Positions 9,089-17,216 of a stretch of 64,000 bases of DNA are shown one piece after another. The notes below the pieces were generated by a model, which saw only the letters and a program-made list of their open reading frames with translations, searched no databases and was not told where the DNA came from. The DNA comes from Candidatus Cloacimonetes bacterium HGW-Cloacimonetes-3. GTDB lineage: Bacteria; Cloacimonadota; Cloacimonadia; Cloacimonadales; Cloacimonadaceae. The DNA lies in NCBI GenBank assembly GCA_002840645.1, contig PHBO01000004.1, positions 62,001 through 126,000 of the forward strand, written 5' to 3'. The stretch's first letter is position 1. Every line of letters begins with the position of its first letter. The translations under genes and the position numbers were made by a program.

Positions 9089-10426
9089 TTAGTTATCTAA
9101 CCTGCTTTCGTCGAAGTCCGTACCAATAAAACGCATCCAATCAGGATCAGAATTTTCCAGATCGTCATTATCGGCATAAATCAGCCGGTAGTTACCATTC
9201 ATCTGGATATCCACAAAAATATAGACAGCTTTATTACCGGTAGAGTATTTCCAAATCTGATAGTCTTTGCGAACGAAGCGGCTTTGATCGGTACTAACGT
9301 CTCTGTCAATATCGTCAGCAGCACCGTTTCTGATGTATATTCGTCCCATATCCGAAGTCCACCCCGGCGACAGGTGGCCAAAATATCTATTGCAATAGTC
9401 CACTCGTTCCTGCACCAGGCTCATAATGCTTTTCACATCTCGCTTGGTGCTGTTTGCCATATTCACCCAGAATTGAGTAGCAAAACGCTTCTTCTTCTCT
9501 ATGCTGAATCCTTTCCAGTCCGCCGGCATCCTGTTTCCCATGAAATAGCGCATTAGCTCGTATTCATCATCAGGATTGGTGAATAGAGTCACAAATTCCT
9601 CTGCATCTTCCAGAAGAACGAATTCAAAGGTTCTAGTCTCAGTTATTTCTCCACTCTGGAGAGTTACGGTGCCGTTGTATTTGCCAAGGGCTAATTCTGC
9701 GAGGGGGATTTTCAGGCTGAAGCTCTCGCTCGGCTTTTCAGGCAGGTAGTCCTTATATTCGTCCATAATTATCAGCGAATCTTTTTCCAGAGATAGATTT
9801 AGCAGATTGCTGCCGTTGGCAATGCCCTGGTTATGATAAGCTTCCAGAAACAGATATACATTATCGTTGAGACTGCGATTTATCAGTATCGACGGCTCAG
9901 GACGGTATAAAACGTTTTTACGGTGAAACTTGGCGAGGAATTGCAGGGTGTCCGGGCGCACTTCACTATTCAACTCCAGATCGCTTAGGATGGCGGTGGG
10001 GGGGAGCTTTTGCACCGGGAATTGCCAGGAAAAGCTCTTCTGCGAATTTACATCAATAGCCGAGAACTTCAGCAGGGACGCAGAATTGTCCAGTACAAAG
10101 CTAAGCCGGTTCAGGTAAGTCTTTTGCCTGGAGCTTGCATCCGCTTTGTTACTAATCCCGATATTGTCGGTAACATCTTGTCTGATGCTTACGCTATCAC
10201 CATGCATGAATTCCACGCTGACATTAACAGCGGCAAAGTAGCCTCCATCACGGGCAACGAACACCAAGTTACGGTAGGGTATCTGATAATCCACCAATAG
10301 CACTGTATTTTTGTCTTTGTCCAGGAAACGGTTGTAGTCCAAAAACATGTTTAGGGTGTTTTCGGCAAAGCCCCATGCGAAACAAACGCATGCAAGGCAT
10401 AACAGGATTCCCTTCTTAATACTCAT
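9089..10426 (-). CDS. GWxTD-domain secreted protein (second of a pair)
   Basis: A 445-residue exported protein with a signal peptide (residues 1-22, ending CFAWGFAEN) and a beta-rich middle region. The C-terminal GWxTD domain includes PGWTSDMGRIYIRNG, preceded by the helical stretch with WVNMANSTKRDVKS. GWxTD domains are found in secreted proteins of Fibrobacteres, Cloacimonetes, Acidobacteria and related phyla; their role is not established. Its start overlaps the stop of the upstream GWxTD gene by 11 bases, with AAGGA upstream of the ATG. The two proteins share layout but are too different to be a recent duplication. A palindromic repeat lies downstream. Confidence 0.85.
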   Translation of the reverse strand: MSIKKGILLCLACVCFAWGFAENTLNMFLDYNRFLDKDKNTVLLVDYQIPYRNLVFVARDGGYFAAVNVSVEFMHGDSVSIRQDVTDNIGISNKADASSRQKTYLNRLSFVLDNSASLLKFSAIDVNSQKSFSWQFPVQKLPPTAILSDLELNSEVRPDTLQFLAKFHRKNVLYRPEPSILINRSLNDNVYLFLEAYHNQGIANGSNLLNLSLEKDSLIIMDEYKDYLPEKPSESFSLKIPLAELALGKYNGTVTLQSGEITETRTFEFVLLEDAEEFVTLFTNPDDEYELMRYFMGNRMPADWKGFSIEKKKRFATQFWVNMANSTKRDVKSIMSLVQERVDYCNRYFGHLSPGWTSDMGRIYIRNGAADDIDRDVSTDQSRFVRKDYQIWKYSTGNKAVYIFVDIQMNGNYRLIYADNDDLENSDPDWMRFIGTDFDESRLDN

Positions 10427-11531
10427 CTTCTTTGTTCCTTAACGTGTATAATCCAAAGCCCTTTGTGTCGGCGAAGATAAACTCACGATCTTGCTTGTAA
10501 TACGTCCATATTATGTTCGGATAACGTCCTAAAGGATATGTTTCAGATACAATTTCATCCGGTTCGCCATATTTGATGAAGATTCTTCCGCGGTCGGAAT
10601 TCCAGCCCTTCAGCTTCTTATGCACGGTGAACAGCTCGTCCGCTCTCAAGACTCTCTGGTAGAACTTCTCCCGGTTTTCATTGCGTACGGTTCCGGGGCT
10701 GGGATCGTTCACCTTCCAATAACCCTCTATTGCCGATAAATACTTGTCTTCAGGAATGTTGCGCAGTACCTGCCACTCATTTTGGGTAGCTACATAGCGC
10801 AGTTGAGTCATCTGATCTTCCGGGCTGTAACGAAGAGAATATGAGTACCAAGGTGAAAACAGGAATGGATCCATCATGTATCGAATGTTATTCTCGTAAA
10901 GAGTGAACTTCAGGTGGCTATCTGATGTTTCGCTAAGAAAGGGCTTCAAGTCTATCTGGATTGGGCTTTGCGGGTTGGTTAAACGCATGCTGTTATTATC
11001 TGTATGGATCATAATACTATCCAAAGCAATAGAGTGGCTAAGGTTTAAGGTCATTTTATCTACAGAATCTATTATGTCTGCAATGCTGTTTGGGATATAA
11101 GAGATTCCTTCTCGTTCCACAATCAACCAGCATTGTCCTATCTCAGTGAAGGCGGGGCTAATCTCAAAAGACTTCTTAAATGTCCTTTTATCACCCATGA
11201 CTTTGTTCTTCAGCTTGAATTCGGCGGTGTAGGTTCCGGCACTAAGGCTTGTGGCAAATCTTAGCGGGATTGCTGTTTCTTGCAGCCAGGTTTTACTTGG
11301 GACTATCAAGCTCTGTTCAAAGTTTGCAACTTGCTTCTTGCGCGAGTTCCTAATGACTATTGAAACATTGTATTCCGCGTTGCTGTTTCCCTTGGCAAAG
11401 TTCAGAGAGTTGTAGGGTATAACTACCCAGAAATCTACTCCGGATTCGTAGTGCTCATAGATTACCTCCTGAGCGGAAACAGCACAGTAAGCAATCGCTA
11501 TTAATAAAGCCAAACTAAGCGTTTTTAGCAT
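10416..11531 (-). CDS. GWxTD-domain secreted protein (first of a pair)
   Basis: A 371-residue exported protein. The signal peptide is MLKTLSLALLIAIAYCAVSA. A beta-sandwich-like region follows (about residues 25-240), and the C-terminal GWxTD domain (about 255-371) carries KGWNSDRGRIFIKYGEPDE and a closing YYKQDREFIFAD. The motif here is GWNSD, a small departure from GWxTD. The gene overlaps the end of dnaE by 17 bases, with GAGGAT about 10 bases before the ATG, and is followed by a second GWxTD gene in the same unit. Secretion and pairing suggest an envelope or extracellular complex. The link to dnaE is positional only. Confidence 0.86.
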   Translation of the reverse strand: MLKTLSLALLIAIAYCAVSAQEVIYEHYESGVDFWVVIPYNSLNFAKGNSNAEYNVSIVIRNSRKKQVANFEQSLIVPSKTWLQETAIPLRFATSLSAGTYTAEFKLKNKVMGDKRTFKKSFEISPAFTEIGQCWLIVEREGISYIPNSIADIIDSVDKMTLNLSHSIALDSIMIHTDNNSMRLTNPQSPIQIDLKPFLSETSDSHLKFTLYENNIRYMMDPFLFSPWYSYSLRYSPEDQMTQLRYVATQNEWQVLRNIPEDKYLSAIEGYWKVNDPSPGTVRNENREKFYQRVLRADELFTVHKKLKGWNSDRGRIFIKYGEPDEIVSETYPLGRYPNIIWTYYKQDREFIFADTKGFGLYTLRNKEDEY

Positions 11532-14500
11532 TTGTAGTTATCCTCAACTGAAAGTCAATTCTCTCTTTTTCCAGCCAACCCAGCACCTCATTATTGGGGA
11601 AGATCAGCTTACGGGATTCCAGCAGGTAGCTATTCAAGTCCTCGGATTGAACCTGGGTTTGTAGCTTAAATCCGCCCGGATGTGCCTTTGTCCACTTTCC
11701 TATCTCATTCAGGAAGCCCTTTTTAATCTGCTCGAAGTTCAATAATATCTTCAGCTCGCCCTTCAATACAGTGGGAAGATCTTCAAAGGGCACGATTGCT
11801 TGGGGCATAACCCGCAAGATGCCGTCATCGTTGCCGTTAAAGGTGCTTTTGCTCCCTATGATAAAATACACTTTACCGGGGAGCAGGGTACTGAAGTGCT
11901 GCTGGTAATCGCGGTTGAATAATGGCACCTCGAACTTTCCGCTTAAGTCCTCAAATTCCACAAAGGCAATCGGATTACCTTTATTATCCTTTTTCTTGGA
12001 GATAGAGCTTACTATGCCCGCTAGCATCAGGTCTTCGTGAGACCTGCTCTTGCCGGTTTGGGAATTGGCATTAGTGAGGTTCTTAATCAGGCTGCGGTAC
12101 TCAAACAGCGGATGTCCGCTCATATAGAAACCAAGAACTTCCTTCTCTTTATCCAGCTGGTGCAAATAGCTCCAATCCTGCACCGGAGGCAGAGGTGGGT
12201 AGTAATCCGCATCGCCGGTTTCATCACTGATGAGATCAAACAACGTGGTTTGTCCCTTCTTGCGGTCGCGTTGTTCCCCGCTGCTAAAAGTTAAGGCTTG
12301 TTCAATCACTGCCCATTTCTGAGCGCGTGAGCCTTCCAGTTCGTCCATGGCACCGGATGCAATTAAGCTTTCCAGCACAGTCTTATTTACGGAAGAGCTA
12401 TCCAAACGGCTGCAAAAGCCAAAGATGTTCGTATATGTTCCCGTAGTTTCCCTATCTTCGATAACTGCCCGCATGGCGGATTCGCCGAGGTTCTTTATTG
12501 CCCGCAAGCCAAACAGGACTTCCTTGCCATGCACGCTGAATTCGCTATCACTTCGGTTAAGATTGGGCGGGATAATCTTTATTCCCATGCCTTTGCAAAC
12601 TTCAATCTTATTGGGTATCGCGGAGGGATCATCTTCCAGAGACAGCAGCGCAGCCATGAATTCCACCGGGTAGTAAGCCTTAAGATAAGCGGTCTGATAA
12701 GCTACCAGGGCATAACAGGTGGCATGTGACTTATTAAAGGCATATTCAGCAAAATTCAGCCAATCCTTCCATATCTTTTCTATAGTAGCTTCCGGCACAT
12801 TATTTGCCTTTGCACCCTCCACTATTTTATCATGATACTTCAGCATCAGATCGAGGTTCTTCTTACCCATGGCTTTTCGCAGCATATCGGCTTCACCACC
12901 GGATAAGCCGCCCATTTCCCGTGAAATGCGCATCAGTTGTTCCTGATAAACCGTTACCCCATATGTCTCTTTTAAGGTTGCTTCCAACATGGGATGGTCA
13001 TAAACCACCTTTTCCTTGCCATGTTTACGGGCGATGAAGCTATCTATAAAGCGCATGGGTCCCGGTCTGTACAAAGCCACCATAGCAATCAGATCCTCAA
13101 ACCTGTTAGGCTTCAGGTCTATCAGATATTTGCGCATACCGTCCGATTCAAACTGGAATATGCCGTCAGTTTCGCCTTTACCAAGCAAGTTGAACACTTT
13201 CTTATCTTCCAGCTTAAGGCTGCGGATATCGATGTCCACATTCTGCGATTGCTTCACCAGGTCTATAGTCTTCTGGATAAGGGTAAGCGTTTTTAAACCC
13301 AGGATATCCATCTTCAACAGCTTCAGGTCGTCCAGCCATTTGCCTTCATACTGCACCAGATTAACGTTGTCGCCATCTTTTTGGATGCTTACTGCTAAGG
13401 GGACATAATCGGTCAAATCCCCGGGGGCAATCACCACTCCTGCAGCATGGATACCGGTTTGGCGCACCAAGCCTTCCAACACTCTGGAATGAGTAAAGAT
13501 GCTCTGGTAAAGGTCGTTCTGGTTTATTAAACTACTGAATTCAGGATGCTTGGAATAGGCTTCATCCAGGCTTTTCACATTGCCGGGGATGGTTTTAGTG
13601 ATAATGTTAGCTTCCGAAGCCGGTACGCTAAGCACTCTGGCTACATCCTTAATCACCGATTTCGGCCCTAAAGTACCAAAGGTAACAATCTGGGTAACGC
13701 TGTTTCTGCCAAAGCGTTGCACAATGTAATCTATCACCTTTGCCCGTCCCTGGGCACAAAAGTCTATATCTATATCGGGCATACTGATACGGTCGGGATT
13801 AAGAAACCGCTCAAAAAGTAAGCCATAGCGCAGCGGGTCTACAAGTGTGATATCAAGCAAATAAGCGATTATACTTCCTGCAGCAGAGCCACGCCCCGGA
13901 CCCACAGGTACATTCTGCTTACGGGCGTTATCGATGATATCCTTCACCACTAAGAAATAGCCATTAAAGCCCATTCTGTCTATCACGCCAAGCTCGTATT
14001 CGATGCGCTGGCTAACCTCTTCAGGCATGTCGGGGTACTTCTCCGGTGCATGTTCAAAGCACAGGTGGCGCAAGTATTCGCCCATGGTGTTAAACTCGGG
14101 CGGAGTTTCCACCTTGGGTAGGAGGAACTTATCATAACGCAGTTCCAAATCTATTCTTTCGGCTATTTTTAGAGTATTGCTGTAGGCTTCCGGGACTTCT
14201 GGGAATATCTGCTGCATTTCTTCAGGGGATTTAAAGTATAGCTGTGTGGTAGGATAGCGCATTCTGCCGGGGTCATTCAATTGCTTTCCGGTTTGGATGC
14301 ACAGCAGGATATCGTGCGCTTCGTTGTCGCTTTGGTGCAGGTAGTGGCAGTCATTGGTAAGCACCATGGGGATGTCCAGTTCTCTTGCCAGGGCAATCAG
14401 GCGCGGGGCAACAGCTTTCTCGGATTCCAGCTTGTGATCCTGCAATTCTATATAGTAGCGGTCTCCAAACAGCTCTTTATACCATAATGCAGCTTCCGTA

Positions 14501-14958
14501 GCTTGTTTCATGCGGTCGTTCAGGATAAGCGAGGGTATTTCGCCCTTCACACATGCGGAAAGGCAGATAAGCCCATCGCTGTATTCTGTCAAAAGCCGCT
14601 TAGAGATACGCGGTTTGTAATAAAAGCCGTCGATATAGGATTTGGAAGAGAGCTTCATTAGATTTTTATAGCCGGTGTAGTTCATGGCAAGCAGAATCAA
14701 GTGATGACGGCTATCGTTCTTGCTTTGCGGGTCTGCCAGATCGCTGCTGATGATGTAGGCTTCGATGCCGATTATGGGCTTGATTCCTGCTTTGCGGGCG
14801 TATTTGTAGAAGTCTATCACCCCGAACAAATTGCCGTGATCAGTTATGGCAACTGCGGGCATATTCATCTCCACCGCCAGGTCAACCATTCTGTCCACCC
14901 TGCAAGCACCGTCTAACTGACTATATTGCGTGTGATTATGCAAATGTACAAAGGACAT
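11515..14958 (-). CDS. dnaE: DNA polymerase III subunit alpha
   Basis: The replicative polymerase catalytic subunit, 1147 residues, in the usual DnaE1 size range. It opens with the PHP domain (FVHLHNHTQYSQLDG, then AITDHGNLFG). The polymerase core has GPGRGSAAGS near residue 355 and PDIDIDF near residue 394, which supplies catalytic aspartates. The fingers include the YRPGPM block and the AYNKSHA-like FNKSHATCYALVAYQTAYLKAYYP. A helix-hairpin-helix and an OB fold follow toward the C-terminus. The start is supported by GGAGAGAAG just upstream. It leads a unit with two GWxTD-protein genes that overlap its 3' end. A TTGACA box lies at 15010-15015 on the minus strand. Confidence 0.97.
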   Translation of the reverse strand: MSFVHLHNHTQYSQLDGACRVDRMVDLAVEMNMPAVAITDHGNLFGVIDFYKYARKAGIKPIIGIEAYIISSDLADPQSKNDSRHHLILLAMNYTGYKNLMKLSSKSYIDGFYYKPRISKRLLTEYSDGLICLSACVKGEIPSLILNDRMKQATEAALWYKELFGDRYYIELQDHKLESEKAVAPRLIALARELDIPMVLTNDCHYLHQSDNEAHDILLCIQTGKQLNDPGRMRYPTTQLYFKSPEEMQQIFPEVPEAYSNTLKIAERIDLELRYDKFLLPKVETPPEFNTMGEYLRHLCFEHAPEKYPDMPEEVSQRIEYELGVIDRMGFNGYFLVVKDIIDNARKQNVPVGPGRGSAAGSIIAYLLDITLVDPLRYGLLFERFLNPDRISMPDIDIDFCAQGRAKVIDYIVQRFGRNSVTQIVTFGTLGPKSVIKDVARVLSVPASEANIITKTIPGNVKSLDEAYSKHPEFSSLINQNDLYQSIFTHSRVLEGLVRQTGIHAAGVVIAPGDLTDYVPLAVSIQKDGDNVNLVQYEGKWLDDLKLLKMDILGLKTLTLIQKTIDLVKQSQNVDIDIRSLKLEDKKVFNLLGKGETDGIFQFESDGMRKYLIDLKPNRFEDLIAMVALYRPGPMRFIDSFIARKHGKEKVVYDHPMLEATLKETYGVTVYQEQLMRISREMGGLSGGEADMLRKAMGKKNLDLMLKYHDKIVEGAKANNVPEATIEKIWKDWLNFAEYAFNKSHATCYALVAYQTAYLKAYYPVEFMAALLSLEDDPSAIPNKIEVCKGMGIKIIPPNLNRSDSEFSVHGKEVLFGLRAIKNLGESAMRAVIEDRETTGTYTNIFGFCSRLDSSSVNKTVLESLIASGAMDELEGSRAQKWAVIEQALTFSSGEQRDRKKGQTTLFDLISDETGDADYYPPLPPVQDWSYLHQLDKEKEVLGFYMSGHPLFEYRSLIKNLTNANSQTGKSRSHEDLMLAGIVSSISKKKDNKGNPIAFVEFEDLSGKFEVPLFNRDYQQHFSTLLPGKVYFIIGSKSTFNGNDDGILRVMPQAIVPFEDLPTVLKGELKILLNFEQIKKGFLNEIGKWTKAHPGGFKLQTQVQSEDLNSYLLESRKLIFPNNEVLGWLEKERIDFQLRITTNAKNA

Positions 14959-15009
14959 CTCTTCTCTCCAACTCTATCTTAAAAGTAAGGAATCATGGTA
15001 GCGTTTATT

Positions 15010-15015
15010 TGTCAA
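15010..15015 (-). promoter_or_regulatory. TTGACA -35-like box before dnaE
   Basis: A perfect TTGACA on the minus strand, 52 bases before the dnaE ATG. At 17 bases the -10 position reads TTCCTT, which is poor; TACTTT lies a few bases further on. It is listed because the same lone box occurs before many units in this window. Confidence 0.4.
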
Positions 15016-15092
15016 AGGATATCTGTATTCATTTACCGATATTGGCCTCGTGTGGGGATTGATATAAACAATCCCTCACTAACTGCATGCAG

Positions 15093-15158
15093 CCTTGCTT
15101 GCAGCTATAATCCTTCCCATAACCCTCCCGTATCGCGATACGGGAGGGTTATGGGAGA
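15093..15158. repeat. palindromic repeat family B, copy 1
   Basis: A perfect 42-base palindrome (15115-15156), 21 bp per arm with TCG/CGA at the centre, preceded by CCTTGCTTGCAGCT. The same lead-in and an imperfect form of the palindrome recur at 52451-52515. It lies between divergent dnaE and the YD-like protein gene. The flanks of the two copies differ to the right of the hairpin, which marks that end of the element. Confidence 0.82.
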
Positions 15159-15248
15159 GTTACCCGCGGACTCCGAGAAATATCCTGCTTGACAGTAAAC
15201 TAATTGATGCAATTATCGTCGCCACATATAAAAATGTACGAGGTATGA

Positions 15249-16097
15249 ATGAGAAAACGCTTTATACTAATGGGATTGTTTATATTTACTGCCATGCTGT
15301 TTGCTACTGTTCCCCAGACGGATCTGCAGAAAGAGCTGCTGCAGGGAAAGGTGAAAGCCATATCTAAGGTTTACAATACCACTGTTTTGGAAACCACCAC
15401 CTATAATCCGCAGGGCAATCTGGAATCCATTGTGGTACTGTTTGAAGGCGAAACCCACTACACTTATGATTCCAAGGGGAGGCTTGTTTCCTATGTAGCC
15501 ACAGACGCGGACAGTTTGTTTTCATACGGCACTTACAATACTTACGATGCCTCAGGCTTACTGCTAATTTCGGAAAGCAAGGATACCTTCGGCAATGACA
15601 TAGGGAAGTATGAGTATAATGCCAAGAAGCAGATAACCTGGGTTAAGCATTACTTCGGAGATAATAGCTTCTTCATGGCTGAAGAGTATATATATGACTC
15701 CGCCGGCAACAATATCCGCATGAATAGCTACGACGAGAACATGAAGCTATGGGCTTACACATTGAGTACTTATGACAAGAACAACAAGCTGGTGGAAAAG
15801 CAGGAGTTTAATGCATCCGATCCCAAAATACCGGAAAAAGCATTCAAATACAATGCCGATGGTAGGATGAGCGAAGAGACCAGGTATTACAAAGGCGCAC
15901 CGGACACCAGGATGGCAGTAAGCTACGATAAATACGGCAATATAACCATGGATGAAGTGTATTTCTACAAAAAAGCCAAAACCAATACCACCACATTTAC
16001 TTACACCTATGACAAACAGGGTAACTGGCTTACCCGGGAAGAACTGCGCGACGGCAAGTTTAATATGAAAGATGTTCGGGAAATAACGTATTATTGA
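15249..16097 (+). CDS. secreted protein with YD/RHS-like tandem motifs
   Basis: A 282-residue exported protein. The signal peptide is MRKRFILMGLFIFTAMLFAT. The mature part is built of short repeating units of the form Y-x-Y-D-x-x-G-x-L, for example YTYDSKGRLVSY, YEYNAKKQITWV, YIYDSAGNNIRMNSY and YTYDKQGNWLTREE. This resembles YD (RHS) repeats without the toxin-carrying core of full RHS proteins. Such repeats form beta-shells or bind carbohydrate; the function here is unknown. The start at 15249 has GAGGT 4 bases upstream. Immediately downstream is a decayed second copy of the N-terminal half. It is a single-gene unit. Confidence 0.75.
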   Translation: MRKRFILMGLFIFTAMLFATVPQTDLQKELLQGKVKAISKVYNTTVLETTTYNPQGNLESIVVLFEGETHYTYDSKGRLVSYVATDADSLFSYGTYNTYDASGLLLISESKDTFGNDIGKYEYNAKKQITWVKHYFGDNSFFMAEEYIYDSAGNNIRMNSYDENMKLWAYTLSTYDKNNKLVEKQEFNASDPKIPEKAFKYNADGRMSEETRYYKGAPDTRMAVSYDKYGNITMDEVYFYKKAKTNTTTFTYTYDKQGNWLTREELRDGKFNMKDVREITYY

Positions 16098-16131
16098 GCA
16101 AGTACCTAAAGAGGTAAGATAAATATAACCT

Positions 16132-16353
16132 ATGCTTAACGGGTTTCTTTTTGTGCCTGTCCCTGATGGCAGCCCTCAGGACGAACTGGCAGAAAGATAT
16201 GCTGCATAGCAAAGTGGAAAGCTTTACAACTACGGAAAGAACCAACAAGGCTACATTACATCCATCACTTATGGTGGCGAAGACAGCTCTGGAGGTGACG
16301 CGGTGTATAGTTATGATAGAGGGATAAGAATTATTGTCAGGGCAGGGAACTAA
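16132..16353 (+). pseudogene. decayed duplicate of the YD-like protein gene (N-terminal part)
   Basis: Two reading frames together recover a homologue of the upstream gene's first 75 residues. Bases about 16136-16227 give GFFLCLSLMAALRTNWQKDM and then LHSKVESF, matching the upstream signal peptide and QTDLQKELLQGKVKAISK. After a frame change at about 16228 the reading continues NYGKNQQGYITSITYGGE and then AVYSYDRG, matching the upstream YNPQGNLESIVV and THYTYDSKGRLVS. A GAGGTAAG sequence near 16110 could be its old ribosome-binding site. The copy is frameshifted and truncated at the cyclic-nucleotide-domain gene, with which it overlaps by 4 bases. Confidence 0.72.
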
Positions 16354-16778
16354 GTTTTAACGGTTATCATCCCCACAAACTTGTCGCTAAGCTGTAGATT
16401 AAGGGCGGCAAACACTTTGCCTGCCAGTTCGGGTCTTGCTTTCAGGAGTGTGCATAGCTTGTCGTAGGGTAATATGTCCGCTTCAATGTCGGTTAACGCA
16501 ACCACGTTAGCCGTTCTGCGGGTGGGGATTATAAAGTTCATTTCACCAATCAGGTTCCCCTCGTTTATCCTCGCAACTTCAAGGGTGCTTCCATCGGCTT
16601 CTTCTATGCGGATGGATACGCTGCCCTTTTCCAGGCAGATAATATCCCGGCTGCGGTTTCCAGCTTGTATGATAGTCTCTTCCGCACGAAAGCTGTAGGA
16701 TACTGCAACCTCTTGTAACAGTTTAATTTCATCTGCATCCAGGAAGCAATACAGGGGGTGAGTGTTTAGTTTATGCAT
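16350..16778 (-). CDS. stand-alone cyclic-nucleotide-binding (cNMP) domain protein
   Basis: A 142-residue protein consisting of one cNMP-binding beta-roll domain of the Crp/Fnr effector type, with no DNA-binding helix-turn-helix. The features are the early helix (LYCFLDADEIKLLQEVA), the core ICLEKGSVSIRIEEADGS and the phosphate-binding-cassette region GNLIGEMNFIIPTRRTANV. The cassette has the G-E-[ILM] of cAMP-binding proteins and an Arg pair. A C-terminal helix follows. It is the last gene of the ABC transporter operon and overlaps the other cNMP gene by 8 bases. I infer a signalling partner of the transporter. The ligand cannot be read from sequence. Confidence 0.86.
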   Translation of the reverse strand: MHKLNTHPLYCFLDADEIKLLQEVAVSYSFRAEETIIQAGNRSRDIICLEKGSVSIRIEEADGSTLEVARINEGNLIGEMNFIIPTRRTANVVALTDIEADILPYDKLCTLLKARPELAGKVFAALNLQLSDKFVGMITVKT

Positions 16779-17205
16779 GCTCTTCTCTAATATGTGTTAC
16801 GTGGATTATTTTCAGGCATAGGCTATCGTTCAGGGCGGCTTGTATCCTTGCCCCATTCTCCGGTGTGGCAGACATGAATTTCTCCAACGTTGCGAAGCTG
16901 ATTTTAAGAATCAGGCTGTCATAATAAGCACGGAGAGTGTATAAAGAGGCGGTTCCGTCAGTAAAACATGCTTCCCCGGATATCTCTCCCGGGTGGACAT
17001 AGCCGATAATCCTTCCCGCGGGGCTAACTATTTCAAGCTCGCCGCTTACCAGTATTACAATGTATTCAGGTCTGGTGCCGTGATGGAAAACGCATTCACG
17101 GGCAGAGACAGTTTGGCTTACGGCTTCCTTCATCAAAAAGGCGGTCGATTCATCACTAAGGTATTTGAAGAGGTCTGTTTCTTGGCTGCGTATGTAGATA
17201 TTCAC
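16771..17205 (-). CDS. stand-alone cNMP-binding domain protein, divergent paralogue
   Basis: A 144-residue single-domain cNMP-binding-like protein with no helix-turn-helix. It has the beta-roll pattern (ECVFHHGTRPEYIVILVSGE, then PGEISGEACFTDGTAS). The cassette reads G-E-x-x-G-E-A but lacks the Arg-Thr-Ala of the neighbouring paralogue, so nucleotide binding is less certain. I chose the GTG at 17205, which has AAGGGG upstream, lies 11 bases after the transporter stop and gives a length equal to its neighbour. A longer GTG start at 17247 would overlap the transporter gene. It sits between the transporter and the second cNMP gene. Confidence 0.78.
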   Translation of the reverse strand: MNIYIRSQETDLFKYLSDESTAFLMKEAVSQTVSARECVFHHGTRPEYIVILVSGELEIVSPAGRIIGYVHPGEISGEACFTDGTASLYTLRAYYDSLILKISFATLEKFMSATPENGARIQAALNDSLCLKIIHVTHIREEHA

Positions 17206-17216
17206 TTCAAACCCCT

